A DNA stretch of 64,000 nucleotides from Bradyrhizobium amphicarpaeae (GCF_002266435.3 NZ_CP029426.2:620001-684000), one strand, 5' to 3'; shown: positions 54,686 through 63,085, numbered from the stretch's first letter. Numbers and translations: made by a program. Notes: a model not told the origin generated them from the letters alone.

Positions 54686-56020
54686 TCACCCCGTCACGAT
54701 CTCCGCCTCGGCTCCGGCGTCCACCCCCGGCGGCACCGGCATCGGCACCGTCTCATACGCTTTCGGCATGTTCACCGGCCGGTAGTCCGGCTCCACCGCG
54801 ATCCGTTTCAGCACGCTCTCATGCACATGCGCGCCTTCGGGGATCAGGCGCGGCTCGCAATCGGGGATGTAGAAGCCGAGAAACACCTTCCGCTCCGGCC
54901 ATTCCCTATATTTCGCGCTCTTCGGAATGAACTCCAGCACCCGCCAGCCCGCCGTCATGGAATCGTGCAGCACGCCCGTCTTGCCGGTGTAGGCAGGCGC
55001 GACATATTGGAACGGCGAGTTCTTGCGCTGGATGCCCCAGGCGAGCTGCTTCACCGTCGGCGGGTTGAAGTTCAGCCCCGCCTTCTCCGCCTCCGCGATC
55101 ATCCAGATCAGCGGATATTTGGAGTCGCCGCTCTGTGCCTCCGGATAGCCGCCGCCGACGTCGCTGTGCACGCCGGCGAACCACACCTGCAGGATGTCCT
55201 GCGGCACCTTCTTCTCGTCCCGCACATAGCGGTTGCTCCAGAACTCCTGCGGCTCGCAGTACGTCTTGAGGCGGAACATGCAGCGCCGCTCGTCGATCGC
55301 GATCGCCTGCCGGAAAATCCTGACGCTGGGGTTGCGCAGCGTGAAGGCGAGCTCCTCCAGGCTCGGCCAGAACAGCCGGTCGGGGCGCGGCACGATCACG
55401 CTCGCCACCGTGTCCCACACGCCGATGAAATGGATGGTCGGCCAGCGCGTCGAGGTGATGCGCGCGAACTGCGCGGCGAGATCGAACGCGTCCTTCGGCA
55501 GCGGTCCCTGCTCGTCGAAGGTGACGTCGCTGAGGTCTTCGACGTCGTTGCCGCGCCCGGTGCCGGAATATTGCTTGTAGGCGACGAGCCCCGAGCCTGC
55601 GAGGTTGGCCTGCTCCGGCCTGATCAGGCCGATCTTGTGGATCAGCCCCGCCAGCACGCGAACCGTGTAGGCCCCGCGCGAGAAGCCGAACAGATAGATC
55701 CTGTCGCCGGCTGCGTAATGCTCGACCAGGAAGCAATAGGCGCTGAGCACGTTGTCGTCGAGCCCGTAGCCGGTGGCGAGCCCCAGCACCAGGTTGATAT
55801 TGGCTTTCAGGCGGTGCCACGTCGTCGGCTCCGTCACCGTGCCGACGCCGGGATCGTAGAACACCATCTGCCGCGGCTGCGTCCGGTCGGTCTTGCGCAG
55901 GCAGCGATACAGCTTCAGGACGTTGGAGATGTTCTCCGAAATCTCGTTGCCGGTGCCGTCACAGCAGATGACGAGGTTCTTCGGCTCGGGTTTGGCCGCG
56001 GTGGTGTGGACCTGCTCCAC
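54686..56020 (-). CDS. DUF2235 alpha/beta hydrolase (Tle1-like phospholipase domain)
   Basis: 444 residues from a GTG with GGAGG upstream. The family begins NLVICCDGTGNEISENISNVLKLYRCL and has the nucleophile S114 in FGFSRGAYTVRVLAGLIHKIG, followed by WPTIHFIGVWDTVAS and VHSDVGGGYPEAQSGDSKYPLIWM. Some members are T6SS lipase effectors (Tle1), but no T6SS component, VgrG or immunity gene is near, so this is probably a stand-alone hydrolase. A frameshifted fragment of a second copy lies at 57658-57722. Confidence 0.88.
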   Translation of the reverse strand: MEQVHTTAAKPEPKNLVICCDGTGNEISENISNVLKLYRCLRKTDRTQPRQMVFYDPGVGTVTEPTTWHRLKANINLVLGLATGYGLDDNVLSAYCFLVEHYAAGDRIYLFGFSRGAYTVRVLAGLIHKIGLIRPEQANLAGSGLVAYKQYSGTGRGNDVEDLSDVTFDEQGPLPKDAFDLAAQFARITSTRWPTIHFIGVWDTVASVIVPRPDRLFWPSLEELAFTLRNPSVRIFRQAIAIDERRCMFRLKTYCEPQEFWSNRYVRDEKKVPQDILQVWFAGVHSDVGGGYPEAQSGDSKYPLIWMIAEAEKAGLNFNPPTVKQLAWGIQRKNSPFQYVAPAYTGKTGVLHDSMTAGWRVLEFIPKSAKYREWPERKVFLGFYIPDCEPRLIPEGAHVHESVLKRIAVEPDYRPVNMPKAYETVPMPVPPGVDAGAEAEIVTG

Positions 56021-56335
56021 GGTATGCGCCTCCAGGTGATGCTACCGGGGCGAGTATAGCGGAAAAGCGCGACGGCGAGGAGACGATGCGTCTGCCTTTG
56101 TGGGCGCCAGACAACGCTTTGCGCGGTCGGAGGCACGCCTCGTCCTTCGAGACGGCGCTGACGCGCCTCCTCAGGATGAGGCTGAACGGCATTGTCGCTG
56201 GTTGATGCTGCCTCCGCGCACTCCACTCGTCATCCTGAGGGCCCGCCGAAGGCGGGCGTCTCGAAGGATGGCCGCAAGCGAGATCGCCCGATCGCCGATC
56301 ACCCTGCGATCGCGCAGAATGGCGAAAGACGCGCC
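56021..56335. other. Intergenic region with repeat
   Basis: About 315 bases between the DUF2235 start and the 43-residue gene. It holds the repeat 56139-56271, and the promoter of the DUF2235 gene is probably near 56050-56100. Confidence 0.4.
56139..56271. repeat. Palindromic intergenic repeat, CATCCTGAGG type, copy 3
   Basis: Two converging half elements: CGTCCTTCGAGACGG...CTCAGGATGAG and CTCATCCTGAGG-like...TCTCGAAGGATGG. It belongs to the 13849/15892/63086/63731 family. Confidence 0.65.
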
Positions 56336-56467
56336 CTACTTCTTCTTCTGGCCGATCTCCGGCTGCCACGCGCCTTCCTTGCGGCTCGGTGCCGCGGCGA
56401 TCGCCTTGGCCTTGTCCTTTTTCGGCTTCTTGGTTTCGCGATTGCTGCGTTGCTGTCCCTTGGCCAT
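56336..56467 (-). CDS. 43-residue Lys-rich small protein
   Basis: ATG at 56467, stop at 56336-56338. MAKGQQRSNRETKKPKKDKAKAIAAAPSRKEGAWQPEIGQKKK is very basic and probably disordered. Similar tiny proteins are, as I recall, widespread in rhizobia. A GGAGGAG lies 8-10 bases upstream of the start. Function unknown; nucleic-acid contact is conceivable. Confidence 0.65.
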   Translation of the reverse strand: MAKGQQRSNRETKKPKKDKAKAIAAAPSRKEGAWQPEIGQKKK

Positions 56468-56661
56468 GATGTCGGTCTCCTCCGGGGTTTCGATCTCGCG
56501 CGACGCAGGCGATGATGCGTTGCGAGCCTACGCCCGCATCCCGCCGATAGCGAGGCCTAAAGCGCCGCAGATCACGATAGTGCTGGCTATTGCCGGGCAT
56601 TGGGCGCATGCTTCGCGTTAGCCACGTCGGTTGGGGCCTGACCAGCGCAAGGGAGGCTTTC

Positions 56662-56943
56662 ATGACCATTCGCTCGCGGCGCGAAACCATCACATTCAAG
56701 CATCCGGTCCACATCCGCGGCATTGCGCGCGCCTTGCCGGCGGGCGCCTATGAGGTCGTCACCGACGAGGAGATGATCGAGGGCCTGTCGTTCGCATCCT
56801 GGCGCCGCATCGCCACCATGATCAATGTGCCGTCCGAGGGCGTGCAGGGCGCAACCGAGATGCTGTCGATCGGCTCGGTCGACCTCGCCGATGCGCAGGC
56901 GGCCGATGCGCAATCCGAAGAGGCCCGCGCCGTTCATGACTGA
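56662..56943 (+). CDS. Small hypothetical protein (LPAGxYxVxTDEE family)
   Basis: 93 residues from the ATG at 56662 with GGGAGG upstream. ITFKHPVHIRGIARALPAGAYEVVTDEEMIEGLSFASWRRIATMINVPSEG belongs to a short family common in Bradyrhizobium as I remember it. The function is unknown. The next gene starts inside its last codons (8-base overlap), so the two are coupled. Confidence 0.65.
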   Translation: MTIRSRRETITFKHPVHIRGIARALPAGAYEVVTDEEMIEGLSFASWRRIATMINVPSEGVQGATEMLSIGSVDLADAQAADAQSEEARAVHD

Positions 56944-57232
56944 CATTCCGGTCGATCTCGACAAGCACCGCGGCATGGCCGCGCAGAAGGCGACGGATCT
57001 GCGCCGCGCGCTGGCCGATGTCGAGGCCCAGGTCCGCGAGCTGCGCGAGCGCGAGGCCGAGCTGGAAAACCGCATGATGACGGTGCCGGCCACCTCGTGG
57101 CCGGAAGCCGCGGTGAAGGCGCGCCATCTGCTCAACCTCTATGCCGCGAGCCTGCCGCTGGAAGACACCCGCCACCGCGCGCTGGTGGCCGCGCTGTTCG
57201 ACGATTTCGCCAGGCTCAGCGGCGACAACTGA
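56936..57232 (+). CDS. Small coiled-coil hypothetical protein
   Basis: 98 residues. A central heptad-like helix (KATDLRRALADVEAQVRELREREAELENRMM) and a C-terminal helical segment. No recognised family. Overlaps the previous gene by 8 bases and is probably cotranscribed with it. Confidence 0.6.
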   Translation: MTDIPVDLDKHRGMAAQKATDLRRALADVEAQVRELREREAELENRMMTVPATSWPEAAVKARHLLNLYAASLPLEDTRHRALVAALFDDFARLSGDN

Positions 57233-57317
57233 ACTGAGCGGATCGCGCGGCCGCGATCGCGCCGGGCCGTTCGCGTACATGCGGTCGCCTCAACACGATC
57301 GCGCAAAGGAGTACCCC

Positions 57318-57596
57318 ATGACAGTCACCACCAGCCGCTTCATCGCCCACGACCAGGACCGCGGCATCGTCCAGTTCTCGATGCAGGACGGCGCGAAGGA
57401 ATTCGCCTGCGCGATCTCGACCTCCGCCATGGACGACCTCGAGCGCGGCCCGCGCGCCCGGCCCGCCGAGCGCGAAGCCCAGTTCACCCGCCTCCGCGAC
57501 CGTATCGAAGCCTGCGTCGAGCGGAAGTATCAGGCAACGGAGTTCGAGGGAACGCCGCCGGGCATCGTGCTGCGGAGCATTGATTTCAGGGGGTAG
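57318..57596 (+). CDS. DUF1488 family protein
   Basis: 92 residues from the ATG at 57318 (AAGGAG upstream). VTTSRFIAHDQDRGIVQFSMQDGAKEFACAISTSAMDDLERGPRARPAEREAQFTRLRDRIEACVERKY fits the DUF1488 pattern: a beta-strand half, then a helix with F-x-x-x-R-x-x-I. No function known. Confidence 0.7.
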   Translation: MTVTTSRFIAHDQDRGIVQFSMQDGAKEFACAISTSAMDDLERGPRARPAEREAQFTRLRDRIEACVERKYQATEFEGTPPGIVLRSIDFRG

Positions 57597-57657
57597 GGGG
57601 AGGGTGGCAAATCGGCCGCGGTCGGTTTTGATCAGGCCCGTTACCGAAATCGCAACC

Positions 57658-57722
57658 AACATTTGCCGCGGCTGCGTCTCGTCGGTGTTGCGCAGGTAGC
57701 GATCGAACTTCGGACGTTGGAA
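57658..57722 (-). pseudogene. Decayed fragment of a DUF2235 gene
   Basis: These about 65 bases align closely with 55864-55926 of the intact DUF2235 gene (codons for residues about 35-53, KLYRCLRKTDRTQPRQM), with a one-base deletion that shifts the frame. Nothing else of the gene remains: it is cut by the ATPase operon on one side and by the DUF1488 gene region on the other. Confidence 0.7.
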
Positions 57723-57727
57723 AAACT

Positions 57728-59773
57728 CTAACTGATAGATTTCACGATATAGCCATCGAAAAAAAGCCGGGTGCAATCAAGAGTCGCAGTAAGCCTCTCT
57801 AAATTCTCGAGCTCTTCGCTGGTTGAGAAAATGACTTGCTGACCCCTTTCTTTGGCCTGGGCTGCTCTTTTTAAGAGCCCCTCAAAGCTCACCTTGGCAG
57901 AGGATTGTTGCCGCGGTTCATCAAATATCAGAATTCCTGGGTGATTAGTCCGCTCGGCGGCTTCGAGCTCTAACAAGCCAAGCTGGTAAGCCCATTTGAG
58001 GCGTATTGCGTCACTAGCAGATGTCTCGAAGCCAATTTCGAATCCTTCTTTTTGCGGCCGGTATGTATCCTCGGACACGCTGATTTCACTCGGATTGAAA
58101 GTCGTGAAGTTAAACTCTCGCGCCAGAACCCTAATAGCAGCGCTGAGCCACGAAAGCTTTTGCGTATCGGACTTGCTAAGCTTATCCGAAGGTAGGGCAG
58201 CCTGTAGTTTGAGCAAGCTTTCGCAGACGTCGGCTAGTGATCTCAGGTGATCAACAGATTCATCAAATGCGGTTTGAGCTTCTTGAAGGTCTTTGAGGCG
58301 GTTTTCAATGCGAACCCTCTCCTCAACAGCTGCTAAAGATGGGGATATGTTGGGAGAGATCAGATCTGTTCGTAGAGTTCGAATTCGATCGTATAGTTCG
58401 CTTAATTCGCGATCCATGCTGGAAGTAGCGTTGTTTATCGCCTGTATCGATTCCGTTTCTCTCTTCAAGATGTTCTCGAACATCTTCAATTCGGAACGGA
58501 GGTAGCGAATGTTATCCTCGATCGGCATCACCGCAGTTAAAGCGTCTTGTGCAAGGAGGATGTCGTGCAGTGATTGTTCGCACGTTGGACAACGATCTGG
58601 ACTTAAATCAGATACCGTGCCCGCGAATCGCTGCAGCTTCTGAACGTCTTGATTTTTCTGTAAGTCCTCGGCCAGCGATTTGATGCGCCGTTCTAGTGAT
58701 CCGATGTCCGTTTCCTTCAGCGACTTCGCATTGTGGTGCGCTATCCGGCGTGCATTTAGGACGTCAACCTCCTTAATTAGGTGGTCTAACTCCAAGGCGG
58801 TGTCTTGGGCCGCCTCGCCAACAGTGGGAATTGGGAGGGACGTCAGCTCAAAGACGCGACGCCGGAGTCCAGAAAGCATGTCTCGGAGGGGAATCCATTT
58901 TTCACGATCAGCTACGAGTATCTGTCCTCGATTAAGATCGTCCTTGAGTGACGTTTGCTTCAGGGGAAGGCCGTCCGATTTGCAGCCATTGCGACGCATG
59001 AGTCGTTCGATCTCATCCAAGCGCAATCGCCATTCTCGCTCATTGGTAGCTAAGTGCTCGGCTAATCGTTGTCGTTGGAGTTCGAGCTTGTGGACATCAA
59101 GGTCCAGAATGAACTCAACGGCTCTCTTATGAACGTCGCGAATTCGAAGATATGTAGGAATAGCCGCAGGGATTGAAGACCAGCCCGCCTTTTGTTCTAC
59201 CCAGAAGAGCGGAAAGATTGTCTCCAAATACAGTTTTCCATCGGGAGCGTCGTAGCGTCTCACTTGGGGGAGCTCCCAATTTAGAAATCTCTCGAGGAAA
59301 TAGTGGAACCCGTCCTCTCGAGCAGCTGCCCCAGGATCCGCGACAAAAAAATCGCGGCTCCGCACCGTTTCAGTTGGATTTGATAGCGTTGGCCCAAAGT
59401 CAACGCGAATAAGACGATTGTCTAGCTTTGACTTAATGGGCCGATGGACTGTTACGACGTGACCGTCGTTGTTTTCGATCTCAAGCGAAACGCTGGATTC
59501 AAGCACCGTGTGTCGGTTTCGGTCATCTGTATCAACGAACGAAGTCATCACGTGCGGTAGCGGTATCTCCCGCCTGGGACTTAACATTCGCTCCATGCCG
59601 AGGGCGTAGAGCATACCCTGTAAGCAGGTCGACTTGCCTTTCGTGTTGTCGGCCCAGATCACATTGAGTCCTCGGCCAAACGGGATATCAGCACCGTACG
59701 GACCGTCAGTGGTTTGAGCTCGGAGTCGCAAGTGCCTAAGGCGTAACCTCAAAGCAAATCCTCCATGCGCCAA
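57728..59773 (-). CDS. Rad50/SMC-like ATPase of a putative ABC-three-component (Lamassu-like) defence system
   Basis: 681 residues. The ATPase head is split: Walker A A41-D-N-T-K-G-K-S-T in the N-terminal lobe, and Walker B ILIFDEP with D618-E619 near the C terminus, with an atypical signature SDAIRLKWAYQLGLLELE before it. Between them (about 225-520) is a long coiled-coil arm interrupted by C395-P-T-C398, a zinc-hook-like turn as in Rad50. Such proteins are the DNA-sensing ATPase (LmuB-like) in Lamassu/ABC-3C systems. The start overlaps the next upstream gene by 25 bases, and the GC is about 45-47% against two thirds around it. Confidence 0.85.
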   Translation of the reverse strand: MAHGGFALRLRLRHLRLRAQTTDGPYGADIPFGRGLNVIWADNTKGKSTCLQGMLYALGMERMLSPRREIPLPHVMTSFVDTDDRNRHTVLESSVSLEIENNDGHVVTVHRPIKSKLDNRLIRVDFGPTLSNPTETVRSRDFFVADPGAAAREDGFHYFLERFLNWELPQVRRYDAPDGKLYLETIFPLFWVEQKAGWSSIPAAIPTYLRIRDVHKRAVEFILDLDVHKLELQRQRLAEHLATNEREWRLRLDEIERLMRRNGCKSDGLPLKQTSLKDDLNRGQILVADREKWIPLRDMLSGLRRRVFELTSLPIPTVGEAAQDTALELDHLIKEVDVLNARRIAHHNAKSLKETDIGSLERRIKSLAEDLQKNQDVQKLQRFAGTVSDLSPDRCPTCEQSLHDILLAQDALTAVMPIEDNIRYLRSELKMFENILKRETESIQAINNATSSMDRELSELYDRIRTLRTDLISPNISPSLAAVEERVRIENRLKDLQEAQTAFDESVDHLRSLADVCESLLKLQAALPSDKLSKSDTQKLSWLSAAIRVLAREFNFTTFNPSEISVSEDTYRPQKEGFEIGFETSASDAIRLKWAYQLGLLELEAAERTNHPGILIFDEPRQQSSAKVSFEGLLKRAAQAKERGQQVIFSTSEELENLERLTATLDCTRLFFDGYIVKSIS

Positions 59774-60234
59774 ATCTTGGTCAGCGTATTCTCCGTCAAT
59801 CTTGGCGCTATCTGAGACAAGAAGGTGCGCTCATCCGTTAGTACATCCGGGGTATTTGCGATGATGTTCGCGATCTCTGCTCCTCTAGGGGTAAGCGAGA
59901 CTGACTGTCCCTTGTCCACCGAAAGAAGCTTCAAGGCATGTCCAAAGGTCACGGCTCGATTTAGCCAAGGCTCGACCCGGACCGACAGATCGGCGGGGCG
60001 TAAACGACCCTCGAAGAGTTCTCGTACGTCTTGCCGACCTTCAGGTAATCGAACAGCGTGAGCGAGAAATTGTATTCGCTGGAAGCTTCCTTTTTTGCCT
60101 CGGCTGTAGAATAGGCTGAGCAATAGGATCGCGATACCCCAAGACATTCTAAGGTCGCCAGCCACAGGCTCAGGACGAGCTTCGAACGAAAACGGGCCCG
60201 TCAGAAGAGACTTGAGCAATGTTTCAAGCGGCAT
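59749..60234 (-). CDS. Small putative middle component of the ABC-three-component cassette
   Basis: 161 residues. The C-terminal half (FGHALKLLSVDKGQSVSLTPRGAEIANIIANTPDVLTDERTFLSQIAPRLTE) looks like a winged helix, and the N-terminal half (RMSWGIAILLLSLFYSRGKKGSFQRIQFLAHAV) is helical. No motif identifies it alone; the call rests on gene order (between ATPase and effector), size and low GC. It overlaps the effector gene by 11 bases and the ATPase gene by 25 bases. Comparable to LmuC/DdmB-like or ABC-3C 'MC' proteins by position only. Confidence 0.6.
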   Translation of the reverse strand: MPLETLLKSLLTGPFSFEARPEPVAGDLRMSWGIAILLLSLFYSRGKKGSFQRIQFLAHAVRLPEGRQDVRELFEGRLRPADLSVRVEPWLNRAVTFGHALKLLSVDKGQSVSLTPRGAEIANIIANTPDVLTDERTFLSQIAPRLTENTLTKIWRMEDLL

Positions 60235-61144
60235 CTGCTTTAAAATCCAAGGGGCACCGCATTAGCCACTCACAAACAGTTCCGTATGCAATTTGCCGAA
60301 CGTGAGTATCTGAAAGATTCGGTGCGGCCTCTTTGAGCACTTCGATCAGATTCTCGATCTCAGTGTTCAAAATTGCGCCAGGGCCTGGGCCACCCGACGG
60401 GCCGGCTAAGATCAACCGGCGAGATTTCTGAGTAATTGCAGAGACGATCCTTTCGTGAAGATCTGGTGAGCCGGAGCGAAGCGCATCCAAAGTAGATTTG
60501 CACTCTAGAAATGATCGGGCTGCTTCACCGACTGCTTCATCAACATCTTTGGGTCCTGCACGTTTCAGCAACTTACTGCGAGCGTTGTCGAGTAAGTCTG
60601 GGGAATCCGATTGTAGTTGGCTAAGTTGGTCCGCTGTAGGCGGCAGAATGTCGAAGGCAATCGTATTCAGTGCAGCAAGCCCTGCCGAGAGCACGGATGG
60701 TGCGAACGTCAATTGGTCTTGAACGCTGACTTCAATGTTCTTGTCGAGATGGGAGCATTTCAGCGCACGAAGTTCGATGGTCTTTTTTGAGCAGTGAAGA
60801 TTAACGTCCTTGCTGTCGTGTAAAGGCACCAACAGCACCCAGTGCTTTATTGGCGTGTTTAGAAAGAGTTTCGATATCTCCGTTGCGTTTGAAACGAACT
60901 TTCCCGTATCGGTCGTGATTTTCTTCTTTTGCCGCTCTGCTCTTATCGCAATATCGATGGGCTCGCGTACGGCGTAGCATTGATAAGCCACTGCATCGGA
61001 GGTGCAGTAGCAATCGATACCGAGGTCCCCTTTGTGCGCCGCTGGAATTTTTTGGATATTGAGTGGGCCGTGTCGGCTCTGCAGTAAGCCGAGTGCGAAG
61101 ATTTCCCAATCATCCGAATTCCAGACTTGCGGTGTGCCAGTCAT
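60224..61144 (-). CDS. Putative nuclease-like effector of the ABC-three-component cassette
   Basis: 306 residues from the ATG at 61144 with GGGGGAG upstream; the frame runs further upstream but without a start signal. The N terminus has a restriction-endonuclease-like pattern: K38-G-D40-L-G-I-D44 then AYQCYAVRE with Q55-C-Y57 and E61. In canonical members a Lys follows the Gln (QxK); here it is Tyr, so activity is uncertain. Residues 95-200 are alpha/beta (WVLLVPLHDSKDVNLHCSKKTIELRALKC); the C-terminal third is helical and probably the domain that meets the ATPase. First gene of the operon. Confidence 0.65.
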   Translation of the reverse strand: MTGTPQVWNSDDWEIFALGLLQSRHGPLNIQKIPAAHKGDLGIDCYCTSDAVAYQCYAVREPIDIAIRAERQKKKITTDTGKFVSNATEISKLFLNTPIKHWVLLVPLHDSKDVNLHCSKKTIELRALKCSHLDKNIEVSVQDQLTFAPSVLSAGLAALNTIAFDILPPTADQLSQLQSDSPDLLDNARSKLLKRAGPKDVDEAVGEAARSFLECKSTLDALRSGSPDLHERIVSAITQKSRRLILAGPSGGPGPGAILNTEIENLIEVLKEAAPNLSDTHVRQIAYGTVCEWLMRCPLDFKADAA

Positions 61145-61251
61145 GACCTGCTCCCCCGACAGGCATCTGAATCTGATCAGACTTACATGACCACGAGCTT
61201 GACACAACCGAGCCGCGTATTTGGACTGTGCATCGCGACCACAAACAAAAA

Positions 61252-61275
61252 CGGCCGGATCTTCCGATCCGGCCG
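61252..61275 (-). terminator. Rho-independent terminator of rpmB
   Basis: Perfect 10-bp arms (61252-61261 with 61266-61275), loop TTCC, followed on the minus strand by TTTTTGTTTGT (complement of 61241-61251). It separates rpmB from the low-GC cassette, which therefore needs its own promoter within 61145-61250. Confidence 0.9.
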
Positions 61276-61346
61276 CAACGCAAACTCTCAACTGGCTAAG
61301 CCTACGCCACGCGACGCAACCTAGCCCCCGCCCAATTCAATAAATC

Positions 61347-61658
61347 TCAGCTGGCCTTCTTCGCCGGCGCGACCGACGGGCCGACCTTCTTCTGGATGGC
61401 GCGCTTCAGCTCGAGGGCGCGGGGCGACAGCACGTCGGCCTTGGCCTTGAGCAGGAAGGCGTCGAGGCCGCCATTGTGGTCGACGCTCTTCACCGCGTTG
61501 GTGGAGACGCGCAGGCGCACGTTGCGCTCCAGGGCTTCGCTGATGAAGGTCACGTTGACCAGGTTCGGCAGGAAGCGGCGCTTGGTCTTGATGTTGGAGT
61601 GGCTGACCTTGTGGCCGACGAGGGGGCCCTTGGCCGTCAGTTCGCAGCGGCGAGACAT
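61347..61658 (-). CDS. rpmB: 50S ribosomal protein L28
   Basis: 103 residues. N terminus [70 protein letters not shown] is diagnostic of bacterial L28, with the alphaproteobacterial C-terminal extension ending in Ala/Lys. A ribosomal large-subunit component. AAGGA precedes the ATG. It is followed by a strong terminator. Confidence 0.98.
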   Translation of the reverse strand: MSRRCELTAKGPLVGHKVSHSNIKTKRRFLPNLVNVTFISEALERNVRLRVSTNAVKSVDHNGGLDAFLLKAKADVLSPRALELKRAIQKKVGPSVAPAKKAS

Positions 61659-62172
61659 GGCTTCAATCCTTATCCTGAAACCCCCAACGATGTGCGGCCG
61701 CCATTCTGGGCGCCACGGGGGCGAATTCTTTTGTCCTTGCAGGGAGCGGCGGACGTATAGGGGGGAAGGGGCGGGACGTCAAGGATTTGGGCGGTCTTTT
61801 GAGGGCCACCCGGGGGGGGCGCTCCCTCTCCCGCGCTTGTCTCGCCGAAGCCCGCCTTCGGGCGAAGGCGGATGCGGGAGAGGATTGGGGTGAGGGTTCT
61901 CTCCTCTGGGGGGCGGGCCGTTGGTGCCCCCTAGAGGAGAAAGCCCTCACCCGCGCTTCGCGCGACCTCTCCCGCACGCGGGAGAGGTAAGAGACCCCGC
62001 GGCACCCTCCCAATCACCAAAACGGCAGCGTTTGTCGCGCCTTACCATCACATAAAGGGCGCATTCGCCGCCGAATAGTCCGGTGCAGTTCCCGGATCGA
62101 CACGCTCCGACACATTGTTTGCCGCGGTTTTTGGCTTAAGTAACAACCGTCGCGCCCCGATTGGATTGTTTC
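61659..62172. other. Divergent region between rpmB and the DUF3108 gene
   Basis: About 500 bases. It contains the promoter of rpmB (near 61680-61740) and the repeat at 61821-61992. No gene is supported in it. Confidence 0.45.
61821..61992. repeat. Palindromic repeat of CTCTCCCGC-GCGGGAGAG type
   Basis: The left half CTCCCTCTCCCGC...GCGGGAGAGG and the right half CCTCTCCCGCACGCGGGAGAGG make nested hairpins. Related to 54083-54241. Confidence 0.65.
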
Positions 62173-63057
62173 GTGCTGATATCGCCCCTTTTCGCGTCCA
62201 AATCGCGCCCGGCCCGCCCGCGCTTTGCCGGCTGGCTGGCGGTGCTTTGCGGCGCGATCCTTCCCCTGGCGGTGGCGTGGGGCGCCGTGCCGGCGGCGGC
62301 GCAGGGCAAGCTCGAGGCGCAATATGAGGCCTCGCTGGCCGGGATTCCCGTCGGCAAAGGCGGCTGGAACATCGACATCCAGGACGACGTGTTCTCGGCG
62401 GCGGCCGCGGGCGGCACCTCCGGGCTGCTGAAATCGTTCACGGGCGGGTCCGGCACCGGCGCGAGCCAGGGGCGCGTCGTCAACGGCGCGCTGGTGGCGA
62501 CCGGCTACCAGGCCTCCACCACCACCTCGAAGAAGACCGAAGAGATCCGCATCACGCTCGACAGGGGCAATGTGAAGGATTTCGCCATCCTGCCGGAGCC
62601 GCCGGTCGATCCTGATCGTATCGTCGTCACCGATGCGCATCGCCGCGGCGTCTGGGACCCCATGACCGCCTCGCTGTTGCGCGTGCCCGGCACCGGCGAC
62701 CCCGTCACGCCGGACGCCTGCCACAACTCGGCCCCGGTGTTCGACGGCCGCATGCGCTACGACCTCAAGCTCGATTTCAAGCGGATGGAGAGCGTGAAGG
62801 CGGAGAAGGGCTATCACGGCCCGGTGGTGGTCTGTTCGCTCTATTTCGTGCCGGTCGCGGGCTACATCCCAGATCGCCCCGTGATCAAATACCTCGCCGC
62901 CCAGCGCAACATCGAGATCGCCTTCGCGCCGGTGGCGGGCACGCGCATCCTGGTCCCGTTCTGGCTGAAAGTCCCGACGCCGCTCGGCCCGGCCATGCTG
63001 GAAGCCACCAGCTTCATCACCACGGCACAGCCGCCGAGGGTGGCGAAGACGCAGTAG
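62173..63057 (+). CDS. DUF3108 domain exported protein
   Basis: 294 residues from the GTG at 62173; a TTG at 62161 is an alternative. A signal peptide (FAGWLAVLCGAILPLAVAWGAVPAAAQG) leads to a DUF3108 domain (QYEASLAGIPVGKGGWNIDI ... VDPDRIVVTDAHRRGVWDPMTASLLRVPG ... FDGRMRYDLKLDFKRMESV). It has two Cys in the mature part (CHNS and VVCSLY). Probably periplasmic; the function is unknown. The gene is next to rpmB in related genomes. Confidence 0.82.
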   Translation: MLISPLFASKSRPARPRFAGWLAVLCGAILPLAVAWGAVPAAAQGKLEAQYEASLAGIPVGKGGWNIDIQDDVFSAAAAGGTSGLLKSFTGGSGTGASQGRVVNGALVATGYQASTTTSKKTEEIRITLDRGNVKDFAILPEPPVDPDRIVVTDAHRRGVWDPMTASLLRVPGTGDPVTPDACHNSAPVFDGRMRYDLKLDFKRMESVKAEKGYHGPVVVCSLYFVPVAGYIPDRPVIKYLAAQRNIEIAFAPVAGTRILVPFWLKVPTPLGPAMLEATSFITTAQPPRVAKTQ

Positions 63058-63085
63058 GTCGGCTGGCCACGCATTCACCTCCGAG

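Noticed and set aside
54686..56020. Type VI secretion lipase effector
   Set aside because: The DUF2235/Tle1-like domain is there, but no VgrG, PAAR, adaptor, immunity or T6SS structural gene is within reach; the simple hydrolase call is safer.
60498..60722. Small antisense frame inside the effector gene as a possible antitoxin
   Set aside because: No start signal, no conservation evidence and composition typical of antisense noise.
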